This document shows, one piece after another, positions 44,156-53,765 of a stretch of 64,000 nucleotides of DNA. Both the position numbers and the translations under genes were made by a program. Every line of letters begins with the position of its first letter. Within the stretch, counting starts at the first letter, position 1. Below the pieces are notes generated by a model. The model ran no database searches and was not told the origin of the DNA. It saw only the letters and a list, made by a program, of their open reading frames with translations. This DNA comes from Bacillota bacterium (GTDB taxonomy: Bacteria; Bacillota; Clostridia; Tissierellales; Peptoniphilaceae): the NCBI GenBank assembly GCA_023442775.1, contig JAEZXH010000018.1:186001-250000 (forward strand), written 5' to 3'.

Positions 44156-44585
44156 GCGAATCGGGGTAGTGAATCGCAGTCATCATCCGCTCCCAGCCTA
44201 TGAGACGAGTGGGGCTTCCGGGTTGGATGTTCGCGCGAACCTTGATGAACCTCTCGCGATGGAACCTCTCGATCGGGTTGCAGTGCCAACGGGTCTCTAT
44301 TTCGATCTTCCCGAAGGAATGGAAATCCAAGTGCGCGCTCGTAGTGGGCTCGCATTTAAGAAGGGTCTCAGTTTACCAAATGGGATTGGAACCATTGATG
44401 CGGATTATCGGGGAGAGCTGCAAGTTCTCCTCATTAATCTCAGCAAGGAAACTGTGGTGATTGAGGACGGCCAGAGGATTGCTCAACTCGTGTTTTCCAA
44501 AGTGGAACAAGTCTCTCTGGTGGAAGTCGAGACACTCTCGGAAACAGAGCGCAATGAGGGGCGCTTTGGTCATACAGGACAATAA
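44145..44585 (+). CDS. dut: dUTP diphosphatase
   Basis: Hydrolyses dUTP to dUMP, keeping uracil out of DNA. The 146-residue trimeric-type dUTPase has its motifs in order: ASGLDVRA, RSGLAFKKG, GTIDADYRGE, RIAQLVF and the C-terminal GRFGHTG (motif V, usually GFGSTG). ATG 44145 is 12 nt from AAGGAG and gives the family start; ATG 44133 touches that site. It overlaps the pnp end. Confidence 0.94.
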   Translation: METKRIGVVNRSHHPLPAYETSGASGLDVRANLDEPLAMEPLDRVAVPTGLYFDLPEGMEIQVRARSGLAFKKGLSLPNGIGTIDADYRGELQVLLINLSKETVVIEDGQRIAQLVFSKVEQVSLVEVETLSETERNEGRFGHTGQ

Positions 44586-44605
44586 GGCGCTTCGGGCGCC
44601 TTTTT
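44584..44605 (+). terminator. Intrinsic terminator after dut
   Basis: GGCGC / GCGCC stem with a TTCGG loop and outer AA/TT pairs, ending in five T. Confidence 0.85.
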
Positions 44606-44629
44606 CATTGGAGGGGAAAGGCAGTGCTG

Positions 44630-44638
44630 TGCTATAAT
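44630..44638 (+). promoter_or_regulatory. Extended -10 promoter of ftsK
   Basis: TGCTATAAT at 44630-44638, a perfect extended -10; the -35 (TTGGAG at 44608, 19-bp spacer) is weak. It overlaps an upstream in-frame ATG (44637), so the ftsK start must be 44661. Confidence 0.7.
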
Positions 44639-44660
44639 GAAGAAAGAATGGGAGGATTGC

Positions 44661-46940
44661 ATGGCGCAGAAAAAGAAAACCCAAAAAAAGACAACACAAC
44701 CATCGACAAAAAGAAAGGCATCATCCCCACAGAAGCAAGGGAATAAGAATCTCCTCACCTCTTCTGTTCTTACGATCCCATGGGAGATGATTGGACTCTT
44801 TCTCTTTGTCATTGGCGTACTCTCGCTTTTGAGCCTTACGAGTACGAACATGGGGATTTTAGGAAAAGCGATGGCGACAAGTGTCCGGGTACTCTTTGGG
44901 GAACTGGCAATTCTTGGACCAATCGCTCTTTTTCTCGTTGCGATCGCCCTCTTTTTTAAGCGAAAGACTGAAAAGTCTTGGGTGAGACCAGTCTTTCTTT
45001 TTCTCGGATGGGCTCTTCTGTTAAGTCTTATGATACGTTCCTTGCATCTTTGGGATGATGTGGCATTCTCCGAAAAGATGCGTCTCTGCGTGCAGGAGAT
45101 TCCCTACCACACTGGTGTCGTCGGCACAGTGTTATCCCACATCTTCGTCCTACTTCTAGGGACGACTGGAACGTATGTCTTTCTAGGATTGGATACGGTC
45201 ATTTTTCTCTTCTTAGTGGCAAAAAGTCTTCCCCGTGAGTCTTTACAATCTGTGGGAGAAAAGTTCAAAACCCCTAAACCACCCGCTGCTTCACAAAAAA
45301 AGACGACGCGAGAACAAGCAGATCCTGCAAAAGTGACCTCTTCACAACAAGTCTTCGATGCGCCTCCAGTGGACGTCTCTGTCCCGATTCGAGGAATTCA
45401 TGAAGATCAACCTTTGGAACCCCAAGAGGCAAAAGCTGAACCTCCCAAGAAGAGGGTAAAGAGAGAGGAAGAAGAGCCTGTCTCTATGGAGGTTTCGAAG
45501 ATTCAAGGGGAATACCATTTTCCCCCGGTGGACCTGTTGAAGCCCGCCCAAAAACGGAGTGCTCTCTCCCTTGATGCCATACGGGAGCGTGGGGCCATCA
45601 TCGAGTCGACGCTTCAAAACTTTGGGCTAGACTGCCACGTGGTGGCGATTAATCGAGGGCCGGTGATTACCTGTTATGAATTAGACCCACCTCCAGGGGT
45701 TCGGCTGAGCAGAATTGTCAATCTTGCAGACAATCTCGCCCTGTCCCTTGCAAGCCCCGATATTCGTATTGAAGCTCCCATCCCTGGCAAGTCGGTGGTG
45801 GGAATTGAAGTACCAAATCCCGACAAAGACGCAGTCTCATTCCGAGAAATCGTCGAGAGTGGTGCGTTTCAGAAGAGTTCGACGACACCTCTTGCCTTGG
45901 GAAAGGATGTCTCTGGAGAAACAGTCATCTCATCCATCGATCAGATGCCCCACCTTCTCGTCGCGGGAGCTACGGGTTCTGGAAAGAGTGTGTGCATCAA
46001 CACGATTCTCACGGGGATTCTCTTCCGTGCGGATCCGAAAGAGGTTCGCCTGATTCTAATCGACCCGAAAGTTGTCGAGCTCAGCGTCTATAATGGCATC
46101 CCTCATCTTCTTATCCCCGTTGTCACCGATCCGAAAAAAGCGGCCTTTGCCCTCCACTGGGCAGTAGAAGAGATGGAAAGACGCTATAAACTCTTTGCCC
46201 AATACACCGTGCGTGACATGAATTCTTTCAATCAAAAGATGGAGAAGGAAAAAACCGAAGAGCTTCTTCCGAAGATTGTCGTCGTTGTGGACGAACTCGC
46301 CGATCTTATGATGGTGGCCTCTAAGGAGGTGGAAGACTCCATTGCGCGCCTTGCTCAGATGGCAAGAGCTGCGGGGATCTATCTCATCATCGCTACCCAA
46401 CGACCTTCTGTCGACGTCATCACGGGAACAATCAAGGCCAACATCCCTTCGCGGATTGCCTTCGCCGTTTCTTCGCAAGTGGATTCACGGACGATTCTCG
46501 ATATGGCTGGCGCTGAGAAGCTTCTTGGGAAAGGAGATATGCTTTTCTACCCCTCCTTCTACAGCAAGCCAAAACGGCTTCAAGGAGCGTTTATCAGCGA
46601 CTCGGAAGTGGAGTCCATTGTCTCCTTCGTCAAAGAGCATTGCTCGGCCCAATACGACGAAGATATCGCAGAAGGCATGGAGCAGAAGGTTTCTGCGGTG
46701 CAAGAAGACATGGACCCGCTCGTCCATGAAGCGATTCGTTGGATTGCACGAGACGAGCAGGCTTCTGTAAGTTTTTTACAACGCCGCTTGAAGGTGGGGT
46801 ATTCTCGTGCTGCAAGAATCATTGACGACATTGAAGCATTGGGAATTATTGGGCCCCATGAAGGAACGAAACCAAGGAAATTGTTACTCTCTGAAGAGGA
46901 GAAAGCAGCGTACTTGTCTGAGGAGGACACGCATGCATAA
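44661..46940 (+). CDS. ftsK: DNA translocase FtsK/SpoIIIE
   Basis: A septal DNA pump for chromosome segregation. The 759-residue protein has about four N-terminal membrane segments (about 35-205), a Lys/Pro/Glu-rich linker (about 210-290), the motor domain with Walker A GATGSGKS at 436-443 and VVVVDELADLMM, and a C-terminal gamma winged helix that reads polar sequences. GGGAGGA is 6-7 nt before ATG 44661. rimO starts within its last codons. Confidence 0.96.
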   Translation: MAQKKKTQKKTTQPSTKRKASSPQKQGNKNLLTSSVLTIPWEMIGLFLFVIGVLSLLSLTSTNMGILGKAMATSVRVLFGELAILGPIALFLVAIALFFKRKTEKSWVRPVFLFLGWALLLSLMIRSLHLWDDVAFSEKMRLCVQEIPYHTGVVGTVLSHIFVLLLGTTGTYVFLGLDTVIFLFLVAKSLPRESLQSVGEKFKTPKPPAASQKKTTREQADPAKVTSSQQVFDAPPVDVSVPIRGIHEDQPLEPQEAKAEPPKKRVKREEEEPVSMEVSKIQGEYHFPPVDLLKPAQKRSALSLDAIRERGAIIESTLQNFGLDCHVVAINRGPVITCYELDPPPGVRLSRIVNLADNLALSLASPDIRIEAPIPGKSVVGIEVPNPDKDAVSFREIVESGAFQKSSTTPLALGKDVSGETVISSIDQMPHLLVAGATGSGKSVCINTILTGILFRADPKEVRLILIDPKVVELSVYNGIPHLLIPVVTDPKKAAFALHWAVEEMERRYKLFAQYTVRDMNSFNQKMEKEKTEELLPKIVVVVDELADLMMVASKEVEDSIARLAQMARAAGIYLIIATQRPSVDVITGTIKANIPSRIAFAVSSQVDSRTILDMAGAEKLLGKGDMLFYPSFYSKPKRLQGAFISDSEVESIVSFVKEHCSAQYDEDIAEGMEQKVSAVQEDMDPLVHEAIRWIARDEQASVSFLQRRLKVGYSRAARIIDDIEALGIIGPHEGTKPRKLLLSEEEKAAYLSEEDTHA

Positions 46941-48246
46941 TGTTTACTTTGCAACACTAGGCTGTGCAAAGAATGAAGTCGATACGAGTGTGATGCAGGG
47001 AATTCTCCGAAAGGAAGATTACCGCGTCATCACTTCGCCAGATGAAGCTGAAGTCATTATCGTGAATACCTGCGGATTTATAGAATCTGCAAAAGAAGAG
47101 TCCATCGAATGTATCTTGGAATTGGCGCAGTTGAAGGCGGAGAATCTTCGTTTTCTCTTGCTGACGGGATGTTTGGCACAACGCTACCCCGATGAGTTGC
47201 GCGCAGAGATTCCAGAGATTGATGGAATCATGGGTCCGGGGTATGCGGAAAAACTCAACGAATATCTCGATGCTCTCTATCGTGGAGAGGCTTCGACTTG
47301 GGTGGAGAAGCTTGAGGCCGCCTATGTCGAAGGTGTACGCGAAGCCACTGGACGAGTAAGTGAATATGTAAAGATTGCAGAAGGATGTAATAACCGGTGT
47401 AGCTATTGCATCATCCCTTCTCTACGGGGGAGAAATCGTAGTCGTAAGATTGAAGACATTGTCCAAGAGGTCGCGATGCTTTGCGCTCACGGAACTCGGG
47501 AGATTCTTCTTGTCGCCCAAAACACGACAGATTATGGGATTGACCTCTATGGAAGATATGCCCTCGCGGATCTTCTTGAAGCTCTTGAGGAAGTAGAAAA
47601 TCTTCATTGGGTACGTCTCTTCTACGCCTATCCTGACCATATTGACGAACGACTCATCGATGTCATTGGGAAGAGCAAGAAGATTTTGCCCTACTTGGAC
47701 ATTCCGATTCAGCACGGCTCAGAGCGAATTTTGCGACTCATGGGGAGAAGAAGTCGCCCCGAGGATTTACGGATTCTTTTCCAGAAACTGCGAGAGAAGA
47801 TTCCAGGAATTGTCCTTCGCTCCACAGTCATCGTGGGATTCCCTGGAGAAACAGAGGAAGATTTTGAGGAACTGTTGAAGTTTGTCAACGACCTTTCCCT
47901 CGATCGGCTAGGGGCCTTCATTTTTTCGAAAGAAGAGGGGACCATCGCAGCAACTCTTCCGAACCAAGTTCCCGAAAACGTGGCACAAGAGCGCCTTTCA
48001 AGACTCATGGCCCTTCAACAGGAGATTTCAGAGGAGAAGCTTGCGATACGTATTGGGGACACCCTCGAAGTCCTGATTGAAGGCACGATTGAGGATGGCC
48101 TCTACGAAGGGCGAAGCGTCCTCGATGCACCGGAGATTGATGGCGTCGTCTATGTGCGAAGCGAATCGCCTCTTGCTCTTGGGAGTTTTGTGAATGTGAA
48201 GATTACAGAATCCATGGAGCACGACTTAGTGGGAGAGTGTCTATGA
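46933..48246 (+). CDS. rimO: Ribosomal protein S12 methylthiotransferase
   Basis: A radical-SAM enzyme adding a methylthio group to an aspartate of S12. The 437-residue protein has an N-terminal MTTase domain (LGCAKNEVDT; NTCGFI), the radical-SAM cluster C152-C156-C159 in EGCNNRCSYC, and a C-terminal TRAM domain. LGCAKNEVDTSVM fits RimO rather than MiaB. AGGAGGA precedes ATG 46933; the stop overlaps pgsA. Confidence 0.95.
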   Translation: MHNVYFATLGCAKNEVDTSVMQGILRKEDYRVITSPDEAEVIIVNTCGFIESAKEESIECILELAQLKAENLRFLLLTGCLAQRYPDELRAEIPEIDGIMGPGYAEKLNEYLDALYRGEASTWVEKLEAAYVEGVREATGRVSEYVKIAEGCNNRCSYCIIPSLRGRNRSRKIEDIVQEVAMLCAHGTREILLVAQNTTDYGIDLYGRYALADLLEALEEVENLHWVRLFYAYPDHIDERLIDVIGKSKKILPYLDIPIQHGSERILRLMGRRSRPEDLRILFQKLREKIPGIVLRSTVIVGFPGETEEDFEELLKFVNDLSLDRLGAFIFSKEEGTIAATLPNQVPENVAQERLSRLMALQQEISEEKLAIRIGDTLEVLIEGTIEDGLYEGRSVLDAPEIDGVVYVRSESPLALGSFVNVKITESMEHDLVGECL

Positions 48247-48776
48247 ATATCGCAAACCGCTTGACGATTCTTCGATTTCTTCTCGTCCCCATCTTTGTGG
48301 TTTTACGGATGATTCCGCAATCCTGGAGTGTCGTTGCGGCGGGGGGTGTGTTTATTCTCGCCTCCTTGACGGATATGCTCGACGGTCATCTGGCACGAAG
48401 TCGCCATCTTGTGACTGAATTTGGAAAGTTTGCCGATCCCCTTGCCGATAAGGTCCTGTCTTCTGCAGCGATGATTATGCTCGTGGCATCTGGACAAATT
48501 CCCGCCTGGGCAGTGATTGTCATCATTGCGAGGGAGTTTGCCATCACGGGTTTTCGCATTCTCGCAGCGGCACAGCAGATTACGATTGCCGCGGGGCCAC
48601 TTGGTAAGATTAAGACGGTGACCCAGCTGATTAGTATGACGTGGCTTCTCTTTACACCGGCGCTTCCTGAAATGCCGGGGCTCGTGGTATTTTACATCTC
48701 CGTCATTCTCACTATCATCAGTGGAGCCGACTATTTGTGGCGCAATCGTCAAGTCCTCGATTTGGAGAACCTCTAA
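48243..48776 (+). CDS. pgsA: CDP-diacylglycerol-glycerol-3-phosphate 3-phosphatidyltransferase
   Basis: Makes phosphatidylglycerol phosphate in the membrane. The 177-residue multi-pass protein has the full CDP-alcohol phosphatidyltransferase signature (D-G-x2-A-R-x8-G-x3-D-x3-D), visible from MLDGHLAR to FADPLADK. ATG 48243 follows GGGAGAG and overlaps the rimO stop. pgsA-cinA-recA is a common Bacillota order. Confidence 0.95.
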   Translation: MNIANRLTILRFLLVPIFVVLRMIPQSWSVVAAGGVFILASLTDMLDGHLARSRHLVTEFGKFADPLADKVLSSAAMIMLVASGQIPAWAVIVIIAREFAITGFRILAAAQQITIAAGPLGKIKTVTQLISMTWLLFTPALPEMPGLVVFYISVILTIISGADYLWRNRQVLDLENL

Positions 48777-50020
48777 TGAAAACGGCTTCGATATTAACCA
48801 TCGGCGATGAAATCATGCGTGGCGATATCGTGGATACAAACTCCTCGGAGATGGCCCACGTCCTCTTTCAACAGGGGTATACAGTCAAGGAGCACGTGAG
48901 CGTTGGAGACCATCGAGACAGCATTGCAAAAGCTGTTAAGCGACTGGTTGAGGCGAGTGACGTCGTGGTCATCTCTGGGGGCCTTGGACCTACCCAGGAT
49001 GATTGTACCCGAGAAGGCGTTTCAGAGGCTCTGCAATTGCCCTTGAAATTTGACGAAGAGGTACATCGAAACATCTGGGAAAGACTTGCGATTTACTCCC
49101 GGCCCATCCCTGAGAACAACGCTCGACAAGCCTATATTCTCGACGGGGCCAAGATTCTTTCAAATCTTCACGGCACAGCTCCAGGGCAAGTGATTGAGCT
49201 TGGTGAGAAGAGAATTTTCCTCCTTCCCGGGCCTCCAGTTGAATTCCAGGGAATGATTCCAGACGTATCCCGGCATCTTCGTCAGCAGGGGATGACACAA
49301 CGGCGCTGGTCGTTTTTTGTCGGAGGATTGGGAGAATCCCTTGTCGAAGAGCGTCTACGGAATGACTCGAGGCTTAAAGAGGTCTCCTTAAACACATTCG
49401 CTCATGGCCCACTTGTGGAAATTGTCCTCTATCTATGCGATGAATTGGAGAGTGAGGAAGAACTATCGCAGAATAAGGACGAAATCTTCTCAATTCTTCG
49501 CGAACTATATTCGGATGCGAGCCTTCTCCTCGAGGATGAATATCACAAGGAGGCTGTGATGAAGAGGCTCAAAGAAAGGGGAGTCCGAATCTCCTTTGCC
49601 GAATCTGTGACTGGGGGACTTCTCGCGAGAGAACTCACAAAGAACTCTGGGGCTTCAGAAATCTTTGAGGGAAGTCTTGTGACCTATTCTCACACCACGA
49701 AGGAGGCATTGGCCCATGTCTCCCGCGAAACCCTTGACACATACACCGCAGTCTCCCCGGAAGTGGCTTTGGAAATGGCACAAGGGCTACTCGCACAGGG
49801 CTTTTGTGAACTTGCCATTGCCACAACGGGAGAGGCAGGCCCAACCACCCAGGAAGGGTCTCTTGGTGAGGTCTACGTCGCTTATTGCACCCACGACTCC
49901 AAGAGAGTAGAGTCCTATCAACTAAGAGGAAGTCGTAACGCCATTCAAGAATCCATCGCTTCAAGAGTGTTTCTTAGTCTTTTGACGCATGAATTAGGAG
50001 GTCATCATGACGCAAATTAA
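48776..50020 (+). CDS. cinA: CinA, competence/damage-inducible protein
   Basis: A 414-residue protein: an N-terminal MoeA-like domain (SILTIGDEIMRGDIVDTN; SGGLGPTQDD), a middle part, and a C-terminal NMN amidohydrolase-type domain (SFAESVTGGLLA; ATTGEAGP). It recycles pyridine nucleotides, and in streptococci the gene is co-induced with recA in competence. It abuts pgsA and overlaps recA by 14 nt, so recA is probably expressed from an upstream promoter. Confidence 0.95.
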   Translation: MKTASILTIGDEIMRGDIVDTNSSEMAHVLFQQGYTVKEHVSVGDHRDSIAKAVKRLVEASDVVVISGGLGPTQDDCTREGVSEALQLPLKFDEEVHRNIWERLAIYSRPIPENNARQAYILDGAKILSNLHGTAPGQVIELGEKRIFLLPGPPVEFQGMIPDVSRHLRQQGMTQRRWSFFVGGLGESLVEERLRNDSRLKEVSLNTFAHGPLVEIVLYLCDELESEEELSQNKDEIFSILRELYSDASLLLEDEYHKEAVMKRLKERGVRISFAESVTGGLLARELTKNSGASEIFEGSLVTYSHTTKEALAHVSRETLDTYTAVSPEVALEMAQGLLAQGFCELAIATTGEAGPTTQEGSLGEVYVAYCTHDSKRVESYQLRGSRNAIQESIASRVFLSLLTHELGGHHDAN

Positions 50021-51053
50021 CGAAGAAAGAATGCAGGCTCTAGAGAAAGCCATTGCGGCCATTGAAAAGCAATATGGTAAGGGATCCATTATGCGTCTTG
50101 GGGAGCGGACGAACCTCGACATTGATGTGATTCCCACCGGAGCACTGTCTTTGGACATTGCCCTTGGTATTGGTGGGATTCCAAGAGGGCGTATTATCGA
50201 AATTTATGGCCCGGAATCCTCGGGGAAGACAACCTTAACCCTTCACATCATTGCAGAGGCCCAACGCATGGGTGGAATTGCTGCATTTATCGATGCAGAG
50301 CACGCCCTTGATCCCATTTATGCGCAGCGTCTAGGGGTAGACATTGACAACCTCATCCTCTCTCAACCGGATACTGGGGAGCAAGCCCTTGAAATTACGG
50401 AATCTCTCGTGCGCAGTAATGCTGTCGACCTCGTTGTGGTGGACTCTGTCGCGGCTCTCGTTCCCAAGGCGGAAATTGAAGGGGAAATGGGAGACTCCCA
50501 TGTGGGACTTCAGGCCCGACTAATGAGTCAAGGTCTACGAAAACTCACAGGAGCAATCAATCGCTCGAAGACTTCTGTAATTTTCATCAACCAATTGCGC
50601 GAAAAGATCGGTGTCATGTACGGAAATCCAGAAACGACAACTGGTGGACGTGCGTTGAAGTTCTTTACCTCAGTTCGTCTTGACATCCGGAAAAAGGATA
50701 CGTTGAAAAAGGGAGACGACATTTTCGGGAACCGGGTCAAGGTGAGAGTGGTCAAAAACAAGGTGGCGCCCCCCTTCCGGCAAGCGGAGTTTGATATTCT
50801 CTATGGGAAGGGAATCTCCAAGGAGAGCAACCTTCTTGAAGTTGGTGTCAATACTGGAGTGATTGATCGCGCTGGAGCTTGGTATTCCTATCGTGAGACC
50901 CGGCTCGGTCAAGGCCGCGATAGCGCAAGGGACTATTTAACAGAAAATCCTGAGCTCGCCAAAGAGGTAGAAGCTGAGATTCGTAAAGTCGCTTTCGAAA
51001 ATCCTGATGCCGTCCCCATGGCAAGTGCCTCGGACATGGATGAAGAATCGTGA
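50007..51053 (+). CDS. recA: Recombinase RecA
   Basis: Forms filaments on single-stranded DNA for recombination and triggers LexA self-cleavage. The 348-residue protein has Walker A GPESSGKT at 68-75, DSVAALVP, and the DNA-binding loop FINQLREKIGVMYGNPETTTGGRALKF region. The C-terminus is acidic. AGGAGG (49997-50002) precedes ATG 50007 inside cinA. No SOS-like box is visible close upstream. Its stop overlaps a nuclease gene. Confidence 0.98.
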   Translation: MTQINEERMQALEKAIAAIEKQYGKGSIMRLGERTNLDIDVIPTGALSLDIALGIGGIPRGRIIEIYGPESSGKTTLTLHIIAEAQRMGGIAAFIDAEHALDPIYAQRLGVDIDNLILSQPDTGEQALEITESLVRSNAVDLVVVDSVAALVPKAEIEGEMGDSHVGLQARLMSQGLRKLTGAINRSKTSVIFINQLREKIGVMYGNPETTTGGRALKFFTSVRLDIRKKDTLKKGDDIFGNRVKVRVVKNKVAPPFRQAEFDILYGKGISKESNLLEVGVNTGVIDRAGAWYSYRETRLGQGRDSARDYLTENPELAKEVEAEIRKVAFENPDAVPMASASDMDEES

Positions 51054-52054
51054 GACTCCTTTTCTTCACAGATTCTCACATTCGCGCAACGTCGCCGAAG
51101 AGTAGAAAAGACGATTTCTTTGAGACCATCCTCGAAAAACTCGACGAAATCCTGCATGAAGCAGTAGTCCGCGGAGCAAAAGCCATCATTCACGGAGGAG
51201 ATCTCTTTGATCGTCCCGACCCTTCCTTGGTCGTGGTCACAGAAGTGGCGAAGAGAATCATGGCATGTCCCGTTCCCTTTTATGTGGTCTGCGGGAATCA
51301 TGATATCTATGGGCATAATCCAGAGACGATTTCTCGCTCTATGCTTGGATTTCTTGCGGCGATGAACGTAGTCAAACTCCTTGACGAGAGCCCTGTGTTT
51401 CTTGAGGAGGGAGGCATGAAGGTTCAACTCACGGGAGCGCCTTACACCTATGAGATTGATCAACATGAAAATGTATCGAGAAATCCGTATATTTTGAGAG
51501 AACGCCAGGAAGATGTGGATGTCGCCATCCATGTGGCCCATGGATTTCTTGTAAAAGATCCTGTGCATCCTCAGATTTTTCATACCCTTGTCGAGGACAT
51601 TGCAAGGGATACCTTGGCGGACATTACGTTGTCCGGTCACTTTCACTATGGGTTTGAGAAAACCTATTCCGAGGGGAAAATCTTCTTTAATCCTGGGGCG
51701 ATCGCACGAATTTCCAACTCAAAAAAGGAACTGGGACGCATGCCTCAGTACGTGGTCATCACCTTGGAGAAAGACCAGGAACCACAGCTTGAGACCGTCG
51801 TTCTTACCTGCGCTAAACCTGGGGAAGAGGTCCTCGATCGTATCGAGATGGAAAATCATCGCTTTAAACAAGAAAAGCTGCAGGAGTTTCGAGAAGGTCT
51901 ACAAACTACCCAGGTGTTTCAAGGGACAAATGTGGATGCTCTCATCGCCACGATTCAGGCCGAGCAAAAGACTCCCCAGGAGGTTGTCAATGAGGCGAGA
52001 GCCCGGATCGATGCGGTAAGACTGGAGAGAAAGGATGACGTATGGAGGCCATAA
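51050..52054 (+). CDS. SbcD/Mre11-like metallophosphoesterase
   Basis: A 334-residue calcineurin-fold nuclease candidate. The motifs run FTDSHI (motif I), GGDLFDRPD, CGNHDIYG, VAHGF, and SGHFHYG with NPGA after. A C-terminal helical tail (about 260-334) could bind an ATPase partner. GTG 51050 overlaps the recA stop. The next gene encodes an SMC-like ATPase lobe, so the pair looks like an Mre11-Rad50 (SbcDC) complex. It is shorter and only distantly like standard SbcD. Confidence 0.8.
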   Translation: MRLLFFTDSHIRATSPKSRKDDFFETILEKLDEILHEAVVRGAKAIIHGGDLFDRPDPSLVVVTEVAKRIMACPVPFYVVCGNHDIYGHNPETISRSMLGFLAAMNVVKLLDESPVFLEEGGMKVQLTGAPYTYEIDQHENVSRNPYILRERQEDVDVAIHVAHGFLVKDPVHPQIFHTLVEDIARDTLADITLSGHFHYGFEKTYSEGKIFFNPGAIARISNSKKELGRMPQYVVITLEKDQEPQLETVVLTCAKPGEEVLDRIEMENHRFKQEKLQEFREGLQTTQVFQGTNVDALIATIQAEQKTPQEVVNEARARIDAVRLERKDDVWRP

Positions 52055-53505
52055 GAATTATCCGCTCCATGGATCTTAAGAATTTCCAGTCCCATGAATC
52101 GACGCATCTCGATTTTTCTCGAGGATTTAATGTCATCGTTGGAAATTCCGACTCTGGGAAGACCGCAATTTTAAGGGCTCTACGATGGGTTTTCTACAAC
52201 GAACCACGCGGTGATTTTTTCATTCAACACGGAAAATCCGATGTCGAGGTGCGTGTCACCTGGGATGATGGGACGACCATTCGACGCTATCGCTCGAAGC
52301 GAAAAAATGGGTATGAAATCATCTACCCCAACGGAGATTCGCAAGTCTTTGAGGGATTTAATAATACAGTCCCGGAAGAAGTTGTCCGCTACCTTCGGAT
52401 GTGGAAGGTCTCTTTTGGCCCCACGACTTCGCAGATGCTCAATATTGCAGATCAGCTCGAAGGCCCATTTCTTTTATCGGACACTCCACGACACCGTGCC
52501 GCGGCAATCGCATCATTGACCCACGCCGATGAACTCGATGAGGCGGCAACCATGGTGAAGCGAGATGTTGACCGCTTACAAAGAGAGCTGAAGCATAGTC
52601 ATGAAGAGTGTAGTCGCATTGAAGAGTCCATCCAAGCCCTGGACTATGTGGATGATGCACTGTTGAGTATTCAGCAAGTCGAGGATACCCTCTCTCTCGT
52701 CGAAGATCTCTTTTCGAAAAGAAACGAGATTTCCGGATTGGTGGAAGAGTTGGGGCGGTTTCAAAGAACTGAGACAACACTCCAAGATGAGATTTCTCGA
52801 TGTGGTAATCCAGAACTTGTGAAAGGTGTTCTGAGTGACGCGGAGGGCGTGATGAAGACGTATCGTCTTCTATGCCAAGCCTATGAGGACTTTTGCGACA
52901 TTGAGACCCATAAGAGGAATGCTATTAGGGGAATCGAAGCACTGAGGCCAGTCCTACGAATCGAGGACTATCTCCACCCCCTTGAAGAACTCAATTATTC
53001 TCTTCGTCAATTCTTGCCCCTTTATGAGAACATGGAAATAGGGAAGCACCAACAAGAAATTCTTCATTACAAGCTGGAAGCATATCAAACTCTCTCTGTG
53101 GTTCAAGAGAATATCGCCGCTGCAGAAGGATTGAAAACTCGGTGGGCCACCCTCAAAGACTTGTCGCTGGAATACGACGATGTAACGAAAAGAATTGGGT
53201 TGGGAGGGCTTCATCTAAAGCCTCTTCAGAGAATCGGTGAGATTCCAGAAAAGGTAAGACAGTTGGAGAGGGGAATTGCCCAACTGAAAGAACGCAAGGA
53301 GGCTCTTCGGCAATATCAAATGATCTCTCATGAGCGCCAGGAGATTACATCAATCATCGAGAAAGCTGAGCAACAACTTTCAGAGCTTCAAGAGGAATAT
53401 CTTGAAAGATTGTTGGAACAAGGCGTTTGTCCTACTTGTTTACGTCCCATAGACGATACACAGAAGGCTGAATTCATCGAACGGCTAAAGGAGGAATTAC
53501 AGTGA
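52042..53505 (+). CDS. Rad50/SMC-like ATPase, N-terminal piece with zinc hook (split gene, part 1)
   Basis: 487 residues: an ABC-type N-lobe with Walker A GNSDSGKT at 34-41 and a Q-loop region near 137 (NIADQLEGPF), then about 300 residues of mostly coiled coil, and near the end a CPTC zinc hook at 463-466. The protein stops 21 residues after the hook, where a normal Rad50/SbcC would turn back; there is no Walker B or signature motif. It overlaps the nuclease gene by 13 nt. The rest of the ATPase is in the next two genes. Confidence 0.82.
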   Translation: MEAIRIIRSMDLKNFQSHESTHLDFSRGFNVIVGNSDSGKTAILRALRWVFYNEPRGDFFIQHGKSDVEVRVTWDDGTTIRRYRSKRKNGYEIIYPNGDSQVFEGFNNTVPEEVVRYLRMWKVSFGPTTSQMLNIADQLEGPFLLSDTPRHRAAAIASLTHADELDEAATMVKRDVDRLQRELKHSHEECSRIEESIQALDYVDDALLSIQQVEDTLSLVEDLFSKRNEISGLVEELGRFQRTETTLQDEISRCGNPELVKGVLSDAEGVMKTYRLLCQAYEDFCDIETHKRNAIRGIEALRPVLRIEDYLHPLEELNYSLRQFLPLYENMEIGKHQQEILHYKLEAYQTLSVVQENIAAAEGLKTRWATLKDLSLEYDDVTKRIGLGGLHLKPLQRIGEIPEKVRQLERGIAQLKERKEALRQYQMISHERQEITSIIEKAEQQLSELQEEYLERLLEQGVCPTCLRPIDDTQKAEFIERLKEELQ

Positions 53506-53765
53506 CATCTTCCCACGAACATCAACTAAGCCAGGAACTAGAAACCCTGAAGGCTCAGCTCGAAGAGGCGTCAAAGCGGAAACAAACCTATGAGGCGCGC
53601 CTTGAGGTTCTCAAAGAACAGGAGAAGGCCCTCCTTGAGAAAATTCAAGGAATGGGGCTCACGCCGGAGAAACTCCCTCAAGAAATTCATCGCCTTGAAG
53701 AAGAAATTCACCGTCTCATGGGTGAGGCTAAGAATCTTCTCCCCAAGGATGAGTCCCATGTATGA
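53502..53765 (+). CDS. Coiled-coil piece of the split Rad50-like ATPase (part 2)
   Basis: An 87-residue protein that is almost entirely charged heptad coil (from about residue 8 to 75), with no catalytic motif. GTG 53502 overlaps the stop of part 1 (GTGA) and has AAAGGAGG 7 nt upstream, so independent translation is likely. It is in a different reading frame from both neighbours. I infer it forms the first stretch of the descending coil after the hook. Confidence 0.7.
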   Translation: MTSSHEHQLSQELETLKAQLEEASKRKQTYEARLEVLKEQEKALLEKIQGMGLTPEKLPQEIHRLEEEIHRLMGEAKNLLPKDESHV

